Shown: positions 1-13,045, counted from the stretch's first letter. The stretch: DNA of 64,000 nucleotides from Muricea muricata (GCA_963855995.1 OY979730.1:2108501-2172500), one strand, 5' to 3'. Numbers and translations: made by a program. The notes: generated from the letters alone by a model not told the origin.

Positions 1-215
1 CATTGACATTGCGACAACCAGCTCGAAAGCTCTGCTCCTCTGGTTGCCGCGCACTATTCTGTTTGGAATGAAAATTAAAATTATGTATATAACTAGAATG
101 TTAATACTTGTATTGGTGTGATGTGTTTTCTTTTCCCTCCTTTAATGTAACTATGTAATTTGAAAAAAATAGTGTGAATAAAATTTGAATTTGAATTTGA
201 ACTTGAATTTAGCAA
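1..215 (+). mobile_element. 3' end of a non-LTR retrotransposon (LINE tail)
   Basis: The stretch ends in a short tandem repeat of the TTTGAA type at about 183-215, just after an AATAAA at 178-183. A simple-repeat tail after an AT-rich 3' UTR is typical of jockey/RTE-like LINEs. The body lies left of the window, so no coding part is visible. The assignment rests only on the tail structure. Confidence 0.5.
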
Positions 216-446
216 ATATTTTTTGGTTTCCTTATTGCCACGTTAAATTATCAATTCTTAACAAACGCCTGACATTTTTTTATCAGATTTTTGCAGTTAC
301 CGTCGTTCTAGCAGAGGATGCTGAAGAAAGCAAAATTTGTTTGGAAACTACGCAGCAGTTTTCTGTGCCGCCGCTCTTTCACATCTGTCAAAAGGAGACA
401 TCCCACTAGAAATCTGAAGTGTAAACAAGCCGTCAGAGAAACTTAC

Positions 447-927
447 CAAAATTAAAACTTTTATTCCCAGCATCACTGCAACTTGTCGTTAATCCAATGT
501 ATGTATCTATTTTAAGTCGTGAATCTGTTTTAGGGACTGCACACTGCGTTTTGCTTTTGTATTTTACTGATAAACCTCCCCAGGAGGTCTGGTTTATAGC
601 AGGATCTGTTTTCCTGTCAACACGCTCAGCACAAGCTTCAGTGTCTAAACCTTTGGAGTTAACATAAAGATAAAACATATCAAGTGAATGTCCAGATCCA
701 GCTTTATATGTAGGAAAGAGACATCCAGGTCTTTTCAAGTTTAACATGGCACCATTATCACGAAACCGAAACTGAGCAGCTGGATCTAGACAGTTGTTCG
801 AAAGTTCCACAAAAGACATGTTTCCCCATTTTCTATTTGCCTGTAGTATTCTTGTGTCAATAATACACATCCCTGTCTGTACATGTTTCACAAAGAAACA
901 AGCAGCGACTAAAAATAGAAATAACAC
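447..927 (-). CDS. Exon of an unrecognised secreted, cysteine-containing protein
   Basis: An open frame of about 160 codons starts with a hydrophobic stretch (LFLFLVAACFFV) that looks like a signal peptide. A Cys- and Asn-rich module of about 140 residues follows, with several possible N-glycosylation sites (NMS, NQT, NKS). I do not recognise the family. The exon ends at 447 in a consensus donor (G|GTAAGT) at phase 1. There is no in-frame ATG at the left end of the frame. An acceptor (TTTAG|TG) just before the hydrophobic stretch would allow a start codon split across an intron; a second acceptor at 876/877 would instead remove the signal-like part. A possible next exon follows TTTTGACAG near 384 (about 26 codons and a stop), but it is weak. 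Beta-trefoil lectins were considered, but no QxW repeats are seen. Confidence 0.55.
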
Positions 928-949
928 TAAAGTGCATGCATATACAGAC

Positions 950-1834
950 TAAAAATGAGTGACAAATTTATTGTTATATCCGATTGAATTATTGAAATAC
1001 AATTCTCAACGTGTCATTCATAAGGCCTAAAAGGGCTTTTTTATACAATACTATGTGTTTGAATTATAATTTTACTTATTTCAATTATTTATTTAAACAT
1101 ACTTCTACACGGTAGACTTTTATACCTGTATGAAATATTTAACAAAATCATTGATAGCTGAATTTCAATGCGCCGTGTACATACTAGTAATGGTAATGAC
1201 TGTACCTTCATTTGGAGATGATATTAATATCAAGCAAATAAACCAATTCAAACGTGCCAGTTTAGACCGTGGTCTAGCTACTTGAGTTTAGTAGGCGTGG
1301 GGGGGGGGGCTTTGTCACATTAGCATTCTAGTGCCTTAAATGCATCAGAATGAATGATCTCGTTTAATTCGCTGAAGTGAATGCCGGGCTAAATAACCCG
1401 CTAATTCTCATTCAAGTCTACCTAAAAGTTAAACACGATTAAAATTTAAATCGCTTAACTTTAGTCGGCTAGTTAGAAATAATGCGTCGGCAAAAAGTGG
1501 TGAAAATACAACATTACATTGTTTTTATTTTTAATAATAAACCTAATATACATGCGTGGTAAAGTTTAACTTGTTTTCATGCACATGCGTCATTAGATTA
1601 TTAGTTTCTACCTGCATGTACCGTCAGTGATGTACATGTAGGCTTGTGTAGTAAATTTTTAACTCTGGCATTGTATGAATCATATATTCCGGCGTTTGTT
1701 GAGATGCATAGAAAAATTGGCGCAAAGATTAAATTAAATCGACTTTGATATTATCTTCATACATATTGCTCGTGATATCATTATTTATATTATTATGATA
1801 TTGCTTTTCCAGCGTATACAGGTATTATACATCA
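950..1834. other. Non-coding interval
   Basis: AT-rich DNA with no convincing exon. It contains a run of about ten G at 1301-1310. Nothing else is supported. Confidence 0.5.
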
Positions 1835-2090
1835 ATTAAGGTTGTCCTTCCAATAGCGTAAACCGTGAACTATGAGCGCGCAAGGGATGATGGATTTATT
1901 AAGGCCCTGATTTCCACGTACGGAATTACCTTTGTAGCAAGTAAATTGGCCTTCATAAGTTTCCTATGTTCCCTTGATGCTATTTCACAGAAATAATTCC
2001 GAGTTTAGAGGGAGCGATAAGCAATAACCCGTCATCCCTTGCGCGCTCATATTCTACAGTTTACGCTTTTAAAAGGACAACCTTTATTGA
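1835..2090. mobile_element. MITE with long terminal inverted repeats
   Basis: The left arm from about 1835 (AAGGTTGTCCTTCC, then GCGTAAAC and GAGCGCGCAAGGGATGA) returns inverted at about 2026-2090. Arms are about 60 bp with a few mismatches and the centre has no coding potential. This is typical of a non-autonomous DNA transposon. Short pieces of its end sequence (GACAACC...ATTGAAATAGCTGTATA) recur near 23728 and 26879, suggesting a family. Confidence 0.7.
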
Positions 2091-2094
2091 AATA

Positions 2095-4070
2095 GCTATA
2101 TATGAATGTTTGTTCTATAGAAAGACTTCACTGCTGTTTGTTTTCACCGTGTATGAAAGATTTCTGTGTCTGAAAGATGCAGACTAACTTCACACGATAC
2201 GTCAGCACATTGATGTGACGATTAATTTCATCACGCTCTTACCTTGAAAGCAGAGAACAACTATGATAAATCCCACGCGTGACCTCCACCCAAAGCACTT
2301 GGGAAACATGTTGTTTGTCGAGGAAACGCTGAACTTTGACGGAAACAAAATTAAGAACGACCTGCTTGTATTGAAATGTGAATGCAGAACCGAAACTGAA
2401 GCAATGTGGCGAAGCAGAAATAGAAAAATATTCAAACAAACTCAGCATGAGATCTTTTGTGCTTTTGAAATGGAAATCATATTGCACATTCCTGCGCACG
2501 TTTTTTTAAAAATCATTATGAAACACTTTAAAACAATTTACCTTTAAAACATAGAACATACTGGAATCTCTATGTGGTTGTCTTGCAGTATGTTTTCAAG
2601 TTGTCAATTAGTGTTCAATGGGCAAACAAACTAATCCATGTAATACACTCATATAATATAATATACTCGTACATAACAAGTATGTGCAACTGTTTATGTA
2701 AACTGACATAAAGAGTCGTGATAGTGATGATGGAATGATGCAAGCATGAAGGCATTAGAAAGTCTTAAAACATAATAAAGCGTGTTCTGATACGATCCTG
2801 TGGAATTCGGTTGAGTACAATAGAGACCAGTATTTTGTATCTGTGCATCCAGTTATCCACAACTTTACCTCCTCTGCAGGCGGTTCGTTTAGAGAGGCAA
2901 TTTTTGTTCATCGTTTCACGTCAAAACAGGGCATTTCTATATTTGTCAGGAACGTAGCCAATACTTTCAAGGAGGGGGGAGCTCTGTGAACTAGTAATTA
3001 TAATAGCCAGGAAATTGGGCATTTCCGTATAGTCGGTGTCAATGACAAAGTAAAAAAAAACGGCTTGTATATTCATCTATCCTACGACATGTACACATTT
3101 TTCGTACGTAGCCTTTGGCGTTGCAAAGTCTTTTCTGGACCATTCTAACAACAAGAGAAGGGGGGCGCTACGTCCCTGATATGTGTTTACTCGATCAATA
3201 ATATATTATATATAGCGTGTACATAGGTCTTATAGCATGCTAATTACGCTGTGTGACAATCAGCGGGAAGCATCCTGCCAGGCAACCATTCTCGGTGCGT
3301 CCAACCATGTCTTACAGGCTTGATGCAACTTGATGACAAACTTGCATCAAGCCTGTAAAATTCACAACTTGCATCAGTTGGTTTTGACTTTCTGGGGTTG
3401 TATAAAAAAGTGATTGAAGTTAACTATGATTAGTGGAAACGTCAACGAATCAGAACCATTTATTTTGTAGGTAATCACCATTTAACTACAAAACAGTGGT
3501 TAAAACAGTGATTAAGAGTTTATGCAATCGGTCTCTGGCTCTGTATCGGATAGTTCAACAGTTACAATCTATCAAGGAATTATTTTGATGTATTTATTTT
3601 TTATTCCTTTCTAGGTGAACTGCTTTGATAAAAATAGAAGCAAAAATATGGTTTGTAATTCAGTCCTTTATGAAGAACATTGCTTTGCAGCTGCTGTAAG
3701 CCAGGAGTCTCCACGGAACCTCAGCGTCATCCTCAACTGTTATCATGTGGATACACTTAAAACCAAATCTGGCAAGTCTTTTCTGTGTTTGCGTGTTTTA
3801 CATTCCCAGTTCGTGGAAACTTCTCCTCTTCTGTCGAGCTACATAAACGAAGAAAATGAAACATACTTTATTTTCACGATCATCGTTAAGTTCCGATCCA
3901 GCGAAAATGAGTTGATGAAAATTTCAACTCTCTCTCTCGAGTTGAACTCTATATCTTTCCGTTTTTACCTTAGCATCGTACGCCTATCAGTTTGTATACG
4001 ACTCGAGGTCGCAGGATGGATGTTAAATGTCTGAAATTAAAATGTAGTAATCCTGCAAATGCATGTCAAT
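2095..4070. other. Tropomodulin 3' flank and non-coding interval
   Basis: No exon is supported. The 139-codon open frame at 3615-4034 has no recognisable motif and no conserved neighbour. A CTTGATGCAA-type inverted motif lies at 3318-3375. AATAAA-type signals for the minus-strand tropomodulin transcript could lie in the T-rich stretch near 3590-3606. Confidence 0.45.
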
Positions 4071-7000
4071 TTACAAACCTTCGTCGTTATTTCTCAGAAG
4101 AGATTTTGCTACTGACATCATAGGACCTCTCGTCTCGAAGAAATATCCAAACCTCTTCAAAGTGTGATTGACTTCGAGTGATTTGGCGATTGCTTGCTCC
4201 GATTTAGAACCGCTTGTACAGGCCTACGTAATGGATCGTAATATACGTCGGGTATTAGAGACGTGTAATGGTTAAAAAATGGACCTGTAATGGTATTCCT
4301 TGAGTTTAAATCACTTGCCTGATTTGCCAGCCTCAATTCCTTGATTGTTTTGTTGTCTTCTAACACTCGCATCAACTTCTACTGGGACATGAGCAGGGCA
4401 TAGATGTAGTTGGATATATGAAACATAAATTTATTAAGAAATTTACATGATGGTAAACAGTAACGATCCAGTTTAAATGATAGGACACGTTCGACAACAG
4501 AACCTTGTTTATGAACATAAAATCAGAAATTTTTTCTGGATTCTGACACACGTTGGACAAGCTGAAAAATATGGCTGACCACGGTGGGAATTGAACCAAC
4601 GACCTTTGGAGTGCTAGCCCAATGCTCTTCTAACTGAGCTACGCGGTTAGATCGGTTCGAGTGTGATATTGTGAAACTAAGTCTAGTTCCTTCGATATCA
4701 ACGTAATTTATACGTAATATCAACAAGATTTGCATCTGATAAGGAACAAGACAGTAATTAGATATGCTGATTAATTATATTTTTGTGGTTAATATGAAAT
4801 GACGTACACCAGCACATGCAAGAGTTGAATATATTTCTAAACCTCATTAATAATTCATGAAAAAACACAAAGGAAATCATAGCTGTGACTAGAGTCTATA
4901 TATGAAATAAAACACATGTCGATTTTCACAAATCTTTTACTTCGATTTTCTCGGCTTATACAACATCTATATTGAAAATTACTTTATATACAAACAGACA
5001 AGATGGGTATAAAATGAATCGATTTAGAAGTCATTTAAAACACTCGCAATTCGCGCTTTATCAGATATACAACGCTCGGCTTCGCCTCGCGTTGTATATC
5101 TGATAAAGCACTCCTGCGCGTGTTTTAAATATTACCTCCTAGTTAGTAAACCTACCGCTATGACATCACCAGTTAAATAGTTTGATTCCATATTGATCGA
5201 TTCTAGTGTCTTGTTCACTTTCATAGTTTCTACAAAATGCTATCATATCAACACAAATGAGTATTAGCTACGTTAGGCTCTAATTTTACGATCATAAGAT
5301 TATTTTTCTGGATTACATTCGACTTACCAAGCATATGGCTGGTTTCATCTGTGTGTTTGCGACAGACAATTTCTTAACATGAGTATTTTTCTTGAGAAAT
5401 CCTGCTATATCAATCAAAACGCTTTCTATATCCTTATAGTTGTTCATCGCAATCTCGGTCAAGGTTGGGTCGCTTCGCTTCAATCTCCTGAGAATCTCAG
5501 ATATCTGTACCGTGTCAGGGGTCTGTAGCACATCTGGCATTGATTTGGGTCTCTTGCCTTCAACAATACCTTGAAGATAGGGAACAATCTTTGATCACTG
5601 TTAATATATTGTTTTATACGGAGTACCATTCACCACGCTGTTCCGACGGAAAATTTCATTTGGCTATGGTGGCACTAGAACCTTCAGAAAGTATCGAAGA
5701 TCCATACACCATGAAAATTTTATGATAAAGGAGTTTATGGATTTGCCAAATTCAATGGTGCAAATTTTCTAATTTCCATGATCTTTCTGTAGTGTGGAAA
5801 ACAATGACACTTTATATGCACTGACATTTTAATTTAATTATTTTGCACAAGGGTTATTGGTTTAATTTATGTGACGTAGTTGATCACGTGTATGACCACG
5901 TTGATTTAGATTGGGATTGAACGTTCTACGGAACACATGTAAATTATACGCTTCTTGAACATATTAAAATAATTTTCTAAAAAGCACTAAGTGTGAAGTC
6001 GCTTTTTAAATGTAGTATAAAATACACAGTTACTATGGGCAGTCAATTTTGTTTTTACTTCCAATGAAGGTATGACCCAATAGAATTTCATCACTATTGA
6101 TTTTTAGAGGGGACTCCAGTGATATCTGCCCCATCATAACCTATCCTTCTTGTCAATTCCCTAACATTACCTGGCTTTCTGAGACCAAATTTTTTTATCG
6201 CTTCTCCTAATTTCTCCCTTTCCACTGCAAAACTTTGCTGTTGTGTCAGAAGGCTGTGCATGCCCAGAACAGCTAAATTTGAAACATTAAATCGCATGAT
6301 TAACCAGAAAGAATAAAGCTGGTGCATTTTGGTGTTGTGTATGCGACACGTTAATAAGATACTACTGAAATTATCATTCTAGTGTTGGATATTCGATCTT
6401 AGTGAGACGATCATTCCAAGATAGCCAACTATCTGTTATATTGTTATACAGATCGAAAATTCACTCAGGTATAGTGTCTCTTTTTCTTTCATTATACATG
6501 TTTCTCTATGAATCTCGGCGTCTCTTGTAAACATGATGTCCATCACAAATTACTCTTCATTATCATTCGTCGTCCCTATAAATCCTTGGATTATCATCAC
6601 ATATACCCTATCTTCCCTACAGACATTTTTACAAACAAGCAAAAAGCTCTATTCCATTCTCCTTCTCACCTGCAATTTCACTGATATCTTCGTCACCGAT
6701 ATCTTTCATCATGACTTCCAGTTCTTCCGGGAGTTCTACTTCTTCTTCCACCGACTTCTCTTGCTTTTTCGTCTTTTCATCTTTCTTCCAATCCCGGTAC
6801 TTGCGTGGCAGATAATTGTCTTCTTCAATGGAATCTTGCGATTTCTTCTCCATGACACATATCATCGATTTTATATCATATCTGTGTTTCGCTGCTCTTG
6901 GTCTGTCGAAATACCGAGTCGGCTGGGAGACTTGCGAAGACTGACCTTGCTAAAGAGAGAAATGAATTTAGTTACCCAGGGCGGATGTTCGGTTTAAAAA

Positions 7001-7348
7001 GACAAATGAACCTATCCTCCCCCATGGCGCTATTGTCTCGTGTTTTTTGTAAAAGAAAGAATGCTTTCAGGTGATTGGTAGTGATTTGTTTTCGTTCTTT
7101 ATAAAGCCATTCCCAGCACGATATTCAAGCTTCGTTTGTAATCTGGGCTTTTCTAGTGCCCTATACGTTTAAAGGCTTTTTCCACTTCGATATCCAGTAT
7201 GATTTGTCCTTTTTAATAGTTGTGAACAACAATGTAGAGCAAACATATATGCAAAACTTACCGCAGATGGGGCAATATCTCCAGACAGTTCGGCCAACTC
7301 TTCTGACGATAAACCTTCCAGAAGATTTTCTATAGAGGCGGACGCCAT
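4071..7348 (-). CDS. TMOD: Tropomodulin (actin pointed-end capping protein)
   Basis: Tropomodulins bind tropomyosin and cap the slow-growing ends of actin filaments. Seven coding exons on the minus strand keep frame: 7348-7262, 6949-6670, 6272-6171, 5569-5328, 5239-5156, 4378-4319, 4223-4071; together 335 aa (vertebrate Tmods about 350-360). Residues 1-29 match the first tropomyosin-binding helix (NLLEGLSSEELAEL). Residues 30-123 hold an acidic/lysine-rich linker ending in LPEELEVMMKDIGDEDISEI. VLGMHSLL follows at about 124. Residues about 170-325 are the leucine-rich-repeat cap, with RLKRSDPTLTEIAMNN, KKNTHVKKLSVANTQ, MKVNKTLESINMESN, IKELRLANQ, LKRFGYFFETRGP and LLRNNDEG. The start is uncertain: about 15 residues fewer than vertebrates, and in-frame codons upstream of ATG 7348 (ending EELLYM) could belong to a longer exon. 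The intron 4318-4224 begins with GC, not GT. Confidence 0.93.
4577..4648 (-). tRNA. tRNA-like sequence, possible tRNA-Ala(AGC) or tRNA-derived SINE head
   Basis: On the minus strand the sequence folds as a cloverleaf. The acceptor stem pairs 6 of 7, including one wobble. The D arm reads TAGCTCAGTTAGAAGAGC, the anticodon stem is TTGGG/TCCAA, the 7-nt loop CTAGCAC gives anticodon AGC, and the T arm GTTGG/CCCAC has one mismatch around TTCAATT. Both pol III boxes are present. It lies inside the fifth tropomodulin intron on the same strand. The mismatches and intronic position make a tRNA pseudogene or SINE head as likely as a working tRNA. Confidence 0.5.
4925..5138. mobile_element. MITE with central hairpin, in tropomodulin intron 5
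   Basis: The core is a near-perfect hairpin at 5056-5108 (GCTTTATCAGATATACAACG and its complement, around a GC-rich loop). A related copy lies inverted at about 30590-30780, sharing GACAAGAT, AAAATG.ATCG, the stretch before GCTTTAT and TTATACAACATCT. Two copies in one window support a dispersed element. It ends about 18 bp before the tropomodulin exon at 5156. Confidence 0.6.
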
Positions 7349-10300
7349 GTACAGCAATTCTTCAGCGTCCCCTCGACTTGCTTTCTTATCGCCTTAATCT
7401 GTGACATAAAACGACTCTATGAATATAACCTTGCAAGGTGTATAAATGTTGAAATCGTATTTCAATTGTACATGCCGTTGTGAGATCGTCATTTCTTTGA
7501 AATTATTAATAGGATCACCACAGGTTATGTTGTGCTAATTGCAAATTGTTGTATACTAACTGACGCTGCCTTTCATAGAAAAATTTGAGATCCTTACGAC
7601 GGCGAGGATTTAATCGAAATAAGATTATTGTACTCGTTTTATTGTAGTCGACTTAAGGACTCTTGATAACTTTGCTAGATAACTTTCTTGAACAATATCC
7701 CGAACATTAAACCCAATCTATGCAACAGTCAACTGATTGAAGAGGTCATATCTCTAATGGAGAATCGTCAAACTCGTCATACACAATTGACGTATTCGTC
7801 GTGGACTGTGGGCGCTGAGAGGAACAGATACTTGGTGATAAGAATAGTTTTCTCAAGTCAATTTGTCACCAAGTAAAAATAACATTGTGTGGCAGAGATA
7901 AGCTTTAAGATTCTGTTGAGGCACATCTTTCATCCCTTATCTTCTCACGCACGCATCATTTACCAGACTTTTTGACCAAGATGTCCAACATCTTGATCAA
8001 ACTATTTGTTTTTGGATAGTTCTGACATAAGCACAAATTGTTTGCCCTGTAGTGCTGTACTAGTACCAGTATAGGCCTGCCTCACGTTGCAGCAGCAGCA
8101 AGGAATGAGACTTATTTATACTGGAGTACTCTACGATGATGAAGAAAGTTAATTATTGTATAAGAAGAAGCCAAAACTGAATCAACCGTATAACATCTTT
8201 TTTGCTGTTTTCAAAACCCAGTATGCAGCGCTCCAGTACATAACTACAAGGTATGCAAAAACCAGTGGCAGATAACGCCGGAAGGTGCTGTGAATATGTT
8301 TTTGAAGGGAAACATATAGAACTTTTAAATAATCATAATTATCTCGTATTTGTTATGGCACAATATTTTAGCACACAGATGCGAATTAAATAGCCCGTGC
8401 TCTGCTTAATATTCACTCCCATTGATGCTCAAACACGAAGCTATTATCGTTTGCACAAGTTAAGATCAGCTAATTTCAGCCGTTAATGTGTGCGAAATAT
8501 GGTAAATTCGTTACTGATAGTTATAACTATTAACAAAATGCTACCAAATATCCTACCGTATTTAAGCTTCTGATTGCTACAGCTTACGGCATCAGAGAGA
8601 TACGGGGAACAGACCTGGCATCGACTGCCTCACTGCCTCAGCGGCTTTCGATAACTGTTAGTTTAAACTTTATACTTAATACCCTGCGGAAAAGCCTAGA
8701 ACGTTTTGTTACTTGTCAATGTGCATTAGAGAAGCTCTGCGTCTTGATTCGTATCTTTTGTTTAAACAATTAATTACGTACAATAATACACTTGGAAAGA
8801 AAGTAATCTGCTACACAAACAGCGAGTGACAATTCACTTCAAGTTTTTATTGTGTTACTGCTACGAGGGGTTATGATGTTAAAGCAATAGAGACTTAATA
8901 TGTTTTTGAGCTCGTAGAAGATCACAGATACCCAGTGTAATATGCATATGTATACGTGTGACAATCTCTATATTTTAACTCTGAATTTTCTCGCAACAAA
9001 TCTTGTTATATTCATATTATGTGGTTGAGCAGTATATATACTTAACTGATTGTAAATATCTTAATTCATTTGTTACTTTTATGAACCAAAACTAGAGGCC
9101 TAAAGAAAAAAGCCCAATAGGGTTTCAAGTAGGTATCTAGCCCATATTTATAAAATTTGTATATTGTTAAAAAATGTAAATAAAAACAGAGGGGAATGAA
9201 TAAATAAATAGTATATAAATAGTTTATAAATAGTGTAAGCCACCTTTTAATCTGGTCGGTTAACTCCTACAGGTACACATCCAAAAACGCCACAGACGCC
9301 ATGCAAAATGCATGTGAATTTTAGCGGCTTGATGCAAGTTTGTCATCAAGTTGCATCAAGCCTGTTAGCTTCATCAATTTGAATCAAGCGTTTTCACAAT
9401 CTGTGAAAAAAAGACTTGATACAACTTGATCTTTTTAGACTTGCTTAAATAAAACACATCGAACTTGCGGTTAAAAAAGTCTTGACAATCAACTTGTATC
9501 AGCCTTGTGGATATCTTGCAGCAGACTTGCTGTCTTCAATACAGCCGAAGCATTCGAGCGAGTTAGAATTTGTTGCTGGTGTACCCAATGTACATGAATA
9601 CAGTACAATATAAATCAGGCTGATGTTTCCAGCACTTCTATAAGACGTTTGTTGTGGGTCAAGTCACCCAAGCTGATTGCTGAACCGCAATTTTCAATGG
9701 ACATGGTGTTTTTTTTCAAATTTTTTAACCACTTCATAAAACAACAATCAAGACACGTAACGTTGACAAGCTTTGCCTGTTGCAAACACCGTCACATTGA
9801 GTAGGGTTTTTATAAGAATTGCTCTTACAAGTTTTACCAAGGATTTACTCGTTGGTTGTTTTTTCATGCAGTAAAAAAAGGTTGAAAATAGAAGTTCGAA
9901 GGTCACCGAACTCACGACTTCAGTTGATTCATACCTATTGGCTGTCAACTATTATGCACTTGATTTCAGCGAAACTTGTCATTCTTACCCCAAATCTTTT
10001 TGCTTAATGCAATCTTATATTACACATCTTTCGACTTACCTCAAAATTGGGGACGTATTTGCTTTCGATTTTCCAAACTGTATAACATACTCGTGTCTTG
10101 TTCAGCTCTGCTGCGCTCACACGCGTAGACTTGAATCACGTAAACATTCATTTGTACGTTTATTAAGAACATACCCCAATTGCCAGCGTGTAGATAGTGT
10201 TTAGAGCTCTGCTGGTAATACGTTTTTGTAGGGACAGCAAGTTCTGTTGGTCGGCGATTGAAAACAGGAAATAACACACTGTTATCAAGTGTGTCATATT

Positions 10301-11166
10301 TCTGGTCTTTTCGAGTCATTGTTTCGTTCTTGTTCGTAAATCAGCAAGGTCACATCCGGACTTAGCGTTTTTGTCAAAATTCGTCATTAATTGAGGTTGT
10401 CTATAGTGATGACTATTGATCAATTGATGCGAAAATTAACTTAACATGTACATCATTTTTTTTACATATTGTTACATCTGAGGGATGAGCGTTATATTAT
10501 TTAGTACCCTTTTTACCCACATTATTTCTCCGTGATGCTAATCCTAGCGGGGGGTGCCGGGATGTTCTGTGTTTTGATGGCGTTAAGATTTGATTTGTGA
10601 CTTTGTGTGTGATTTGTTCTCAGCTATTTCAACATTGCTTTGTGAGTGATGTCTGATTGGTAGTGCAATACATATTTCGCCCCAGTCGCATACGAAGACT
10701 GCTGTCTGTCACTACCTCGTATACAGACTTCTGCGGCTATGATCTGTCATTTCAAATTTTGTCTATCATTGTGATGCTTCCACTAAGCTCTCCCACTGCA
10801 CCAATAAAATGAAAGAAATTTCCTCCCCAATGTCTGTGGGGGAGAGGGCAGCCGCACAGCCGCACAGTGTTAACTCGAACTCCGAAGCAGAACAAAAAAT
10901 TGTTCGAGTTGGCGGGGGTTCGAGTTAACCCGAATAGGTGTCATATTCATTTATTATGCTAATAATTAACAACGATAATAAGATGTAAAAGTTTTATTTT
11001 GCTGCAGTGTGTCGAAATTACAAGAACGAGGTCAGTTTAAATGAGAACCTCTAACAAAAGTTTTTCTTTCTTTTTATTTTTTTGGAAATATATAATGCAT
11101 TTTAGCTTTGACACCGATTAAGTTGTTGTTATTTCAGAATAGTGGCAATTGAAATACCAGGCGGAA
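7349..11166. other. Gene-free interval with short repeats
   Basis: No exon with supporting homology is seen. Open frames here are short and lack motifs. CTTGATGCAA-type inverted motifs occur at 9328-9366, with related copies to about 9500. The tropomodulin promoter should lie just right of 7348, but no TATA-like or initiator element stands out. Confidence 0.45.
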
Positions 11167-11167
11167 A

Positions 11168-11412
11168 ACGTAATCTGAATATGAATATTAATGCCCAGCT
11201 AGTAATTTTAAATGCATACATATCAAACTAGTCAACTTTATATTAAATTTAATTTGCTAACGTTTCGTCGCTACATATAGCTCTGATGATGTTGCGATGT
11301 AGTGACGAAACGTTGGCAAATTAAATTTAATATAAACTTGAATTGTTCGACATGTGATGATGTATGCATTTAAAATTACTTGCTGTGCATTAATATCCAT
11401 ATTCAGATTGTT
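11168..11412. mobile_element. Palindromic MITE
   Basis: Two arms of about 120 bp are inverted around a centre near 11288. The inner arms share AACGTTTCGTC and TTAAATTTAATATAAA; the outer arms share AATCTGAATAT, ATATTAATGC and TTTTAAATGCATACAT. The element could fold into one long hairpin. No reading frame is present. Confidence 0.75.
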
Positions 11413-12112
11413 CTGCAGTTTTCATTGCCAGTTATATTACTAAAGTAAACATCAATCTCGCGAGATAAGAATTCAAGTAAGCTTTCTTAGACTTCCAGGA
11501 ACGTCATGCATTTTATATGAGACTACAAATTTTGTTCTACCAGGAAAACTATCTCAAAATCTTCGTTGTCAACGAAGGTAACACAACGAAGACGTTTTGC
11601 AACCTAAAACTAAATATGAGCAGAAGTACGCGTGGACAAACTCTCTAATAAAGTGCGACAACCAGATATGAAGATTGCCCAGATTTCGCAACTTTTGAAC
11701 TTTTTTGAATTGAAACTCTTATTTTCATTTTAAACCTAGCAATCCACACCAGTGTTACATATTCGAAAAATGGATTTCTATTTGACAACTAGTGCCAGTA
11801 CTTTTTCGTATTTTCAGATCAACGGGTTAATTATTTGTGCAAGTCCGTGATTTTCCATAAAACATTCTAATTTGTTTTAGTCTTTGGACGTACAATGCTT
11901 CCGAACTTTTGAACGAATGGCATTTCATTGCAGTCGTTTGGGATTCTGGTAAACTCGAAAGTTACAAGGATGGACCGGAATCTACAAACTGCACAGTACG
12001 ACTTTCCAATTTGCTCACACCGTCCTTATAAGAAACTGGTAATAACCTACAGTGCTCTAACTAGACTTGTTGATATCGGACCTTAAAAGTGTATGAAATT
12101 CTAAAATTCCAA

Positions 12113-12420
12113 TTAACAATTAGATTACCAGCTCGAGATTTCTATGCGGTGATAGTTGATGAGGGCGAAGCCCGAATCAACTATCACCGCATAGAAATCG
12201 AGAGCGAGTAATCTAATTGGTTTAGTAGAATCAGAGGTCGAACATGGAATATTCAACAAAAAATTTGATTTTTAAGCAATTTTTTTTAAAAGAAATCTCT
12301 ATAGGAAGATGATTGTTTCGCTACTCGCTATCTATCGAGGAGTAGATTGCGAGTAGAGTAACCAATCAAATTACAGCATTTACAATAGTATACTAGTATA
12401 ATTCTACTAATAACAATTTG
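12113..12420. mobile_element. MITE inserted in the duplicated copy
   Basis: This stretch has no counterpart in the otherwise similar sequence at 22015-22035, so it is an insertion (or was lost from the other copy). It starts with a hairpin at 12118-12222 whose arms share GATTAC and TCTATGCGGTGATAGTTGAT. The remainder carries ACTCGC-type inverted motifs. Confidence 0.65.
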
Positions 12421-12776
12421 ACTCGGAAGTCAATCTTGTACTCGTTGAGAGTTGAAAAAACTCTCATTGAAACTCTTGCTTTTCAACTGCATCCTCGTTT
12501 AACCAAGAACCTGAGATGATTTTCTCTCCACAGGCTTAAAGGAAGTCGCAATTCAAGTCTGGTTGGAAGTGTTACTGGTGCGAACGTGTGGTTCAGAGCT
12601 CTGAATCCTGCAGAAGTTCGGACCTTGTCTAGAGGAGTATACAACGTGTTGTCGTTCTTAACCTGGCCTAACTGGGACGCATTTTCTCCGAATAACGCAA
12701 TAACAGGAGATATTGAACGATTTACCAGAAGCAACATGTATCTTCCAAGTTAGTTCACAACATCTCTCTACATCTA

Positions 12777-13045
12777 GGTGATCTCAAAACACGGAAAAGA
12801 AGTGGCACTAGTTGTCAAATAGAAATCCATTTTTCGAGCCTAGCAAATTTCTCATTAAGTATAATTTACTTCGGTTCCAAATTTCTGGTGGACTTATAAT
12901 TTTCTTTACTGAAGATGATTACGAAGTTCAACAAGTTTGATAAAGGAAAACAAAAGATATAAATGTTTAAAAACAGCAAAATGGATCTTTATTTGGTAGC
13001 TATTTCCAGGCCTTTTACTCACGGTCAGATCAGCTGGATAATATA
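12777..13045 (-). mobile_element. MITE family R1, copy 1
   Basis: A unit of about 265 bp with imperfect terminal repeats of about 50 bp: one end carries ACTAGTTGTCAAATAGAAATC, the other CTAGCTACCAAATAAAAATC (read inward). Full or partial copies occur at 21484, 22505, 54515, 58160 and 60122, with a fragment at 11770. It has no coding capacity. This copy lies in the broken gene duplicate and is matched by the R1 copy at 22505, so it was present before the duplication. Confidence 0.7.

Noticed and set aside
3615-4034. 139-codon open frame on the plus strand
   Set aside because: No recognisable domain, not flanked by conserved exons, and lies in the 3' flank of tropomodulin. A chance frame is more likely.
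12483-12737. 84-codon minus-strand frame
   Set aside because: It is the antisense of the copied LamG exon in the broken duplicate.
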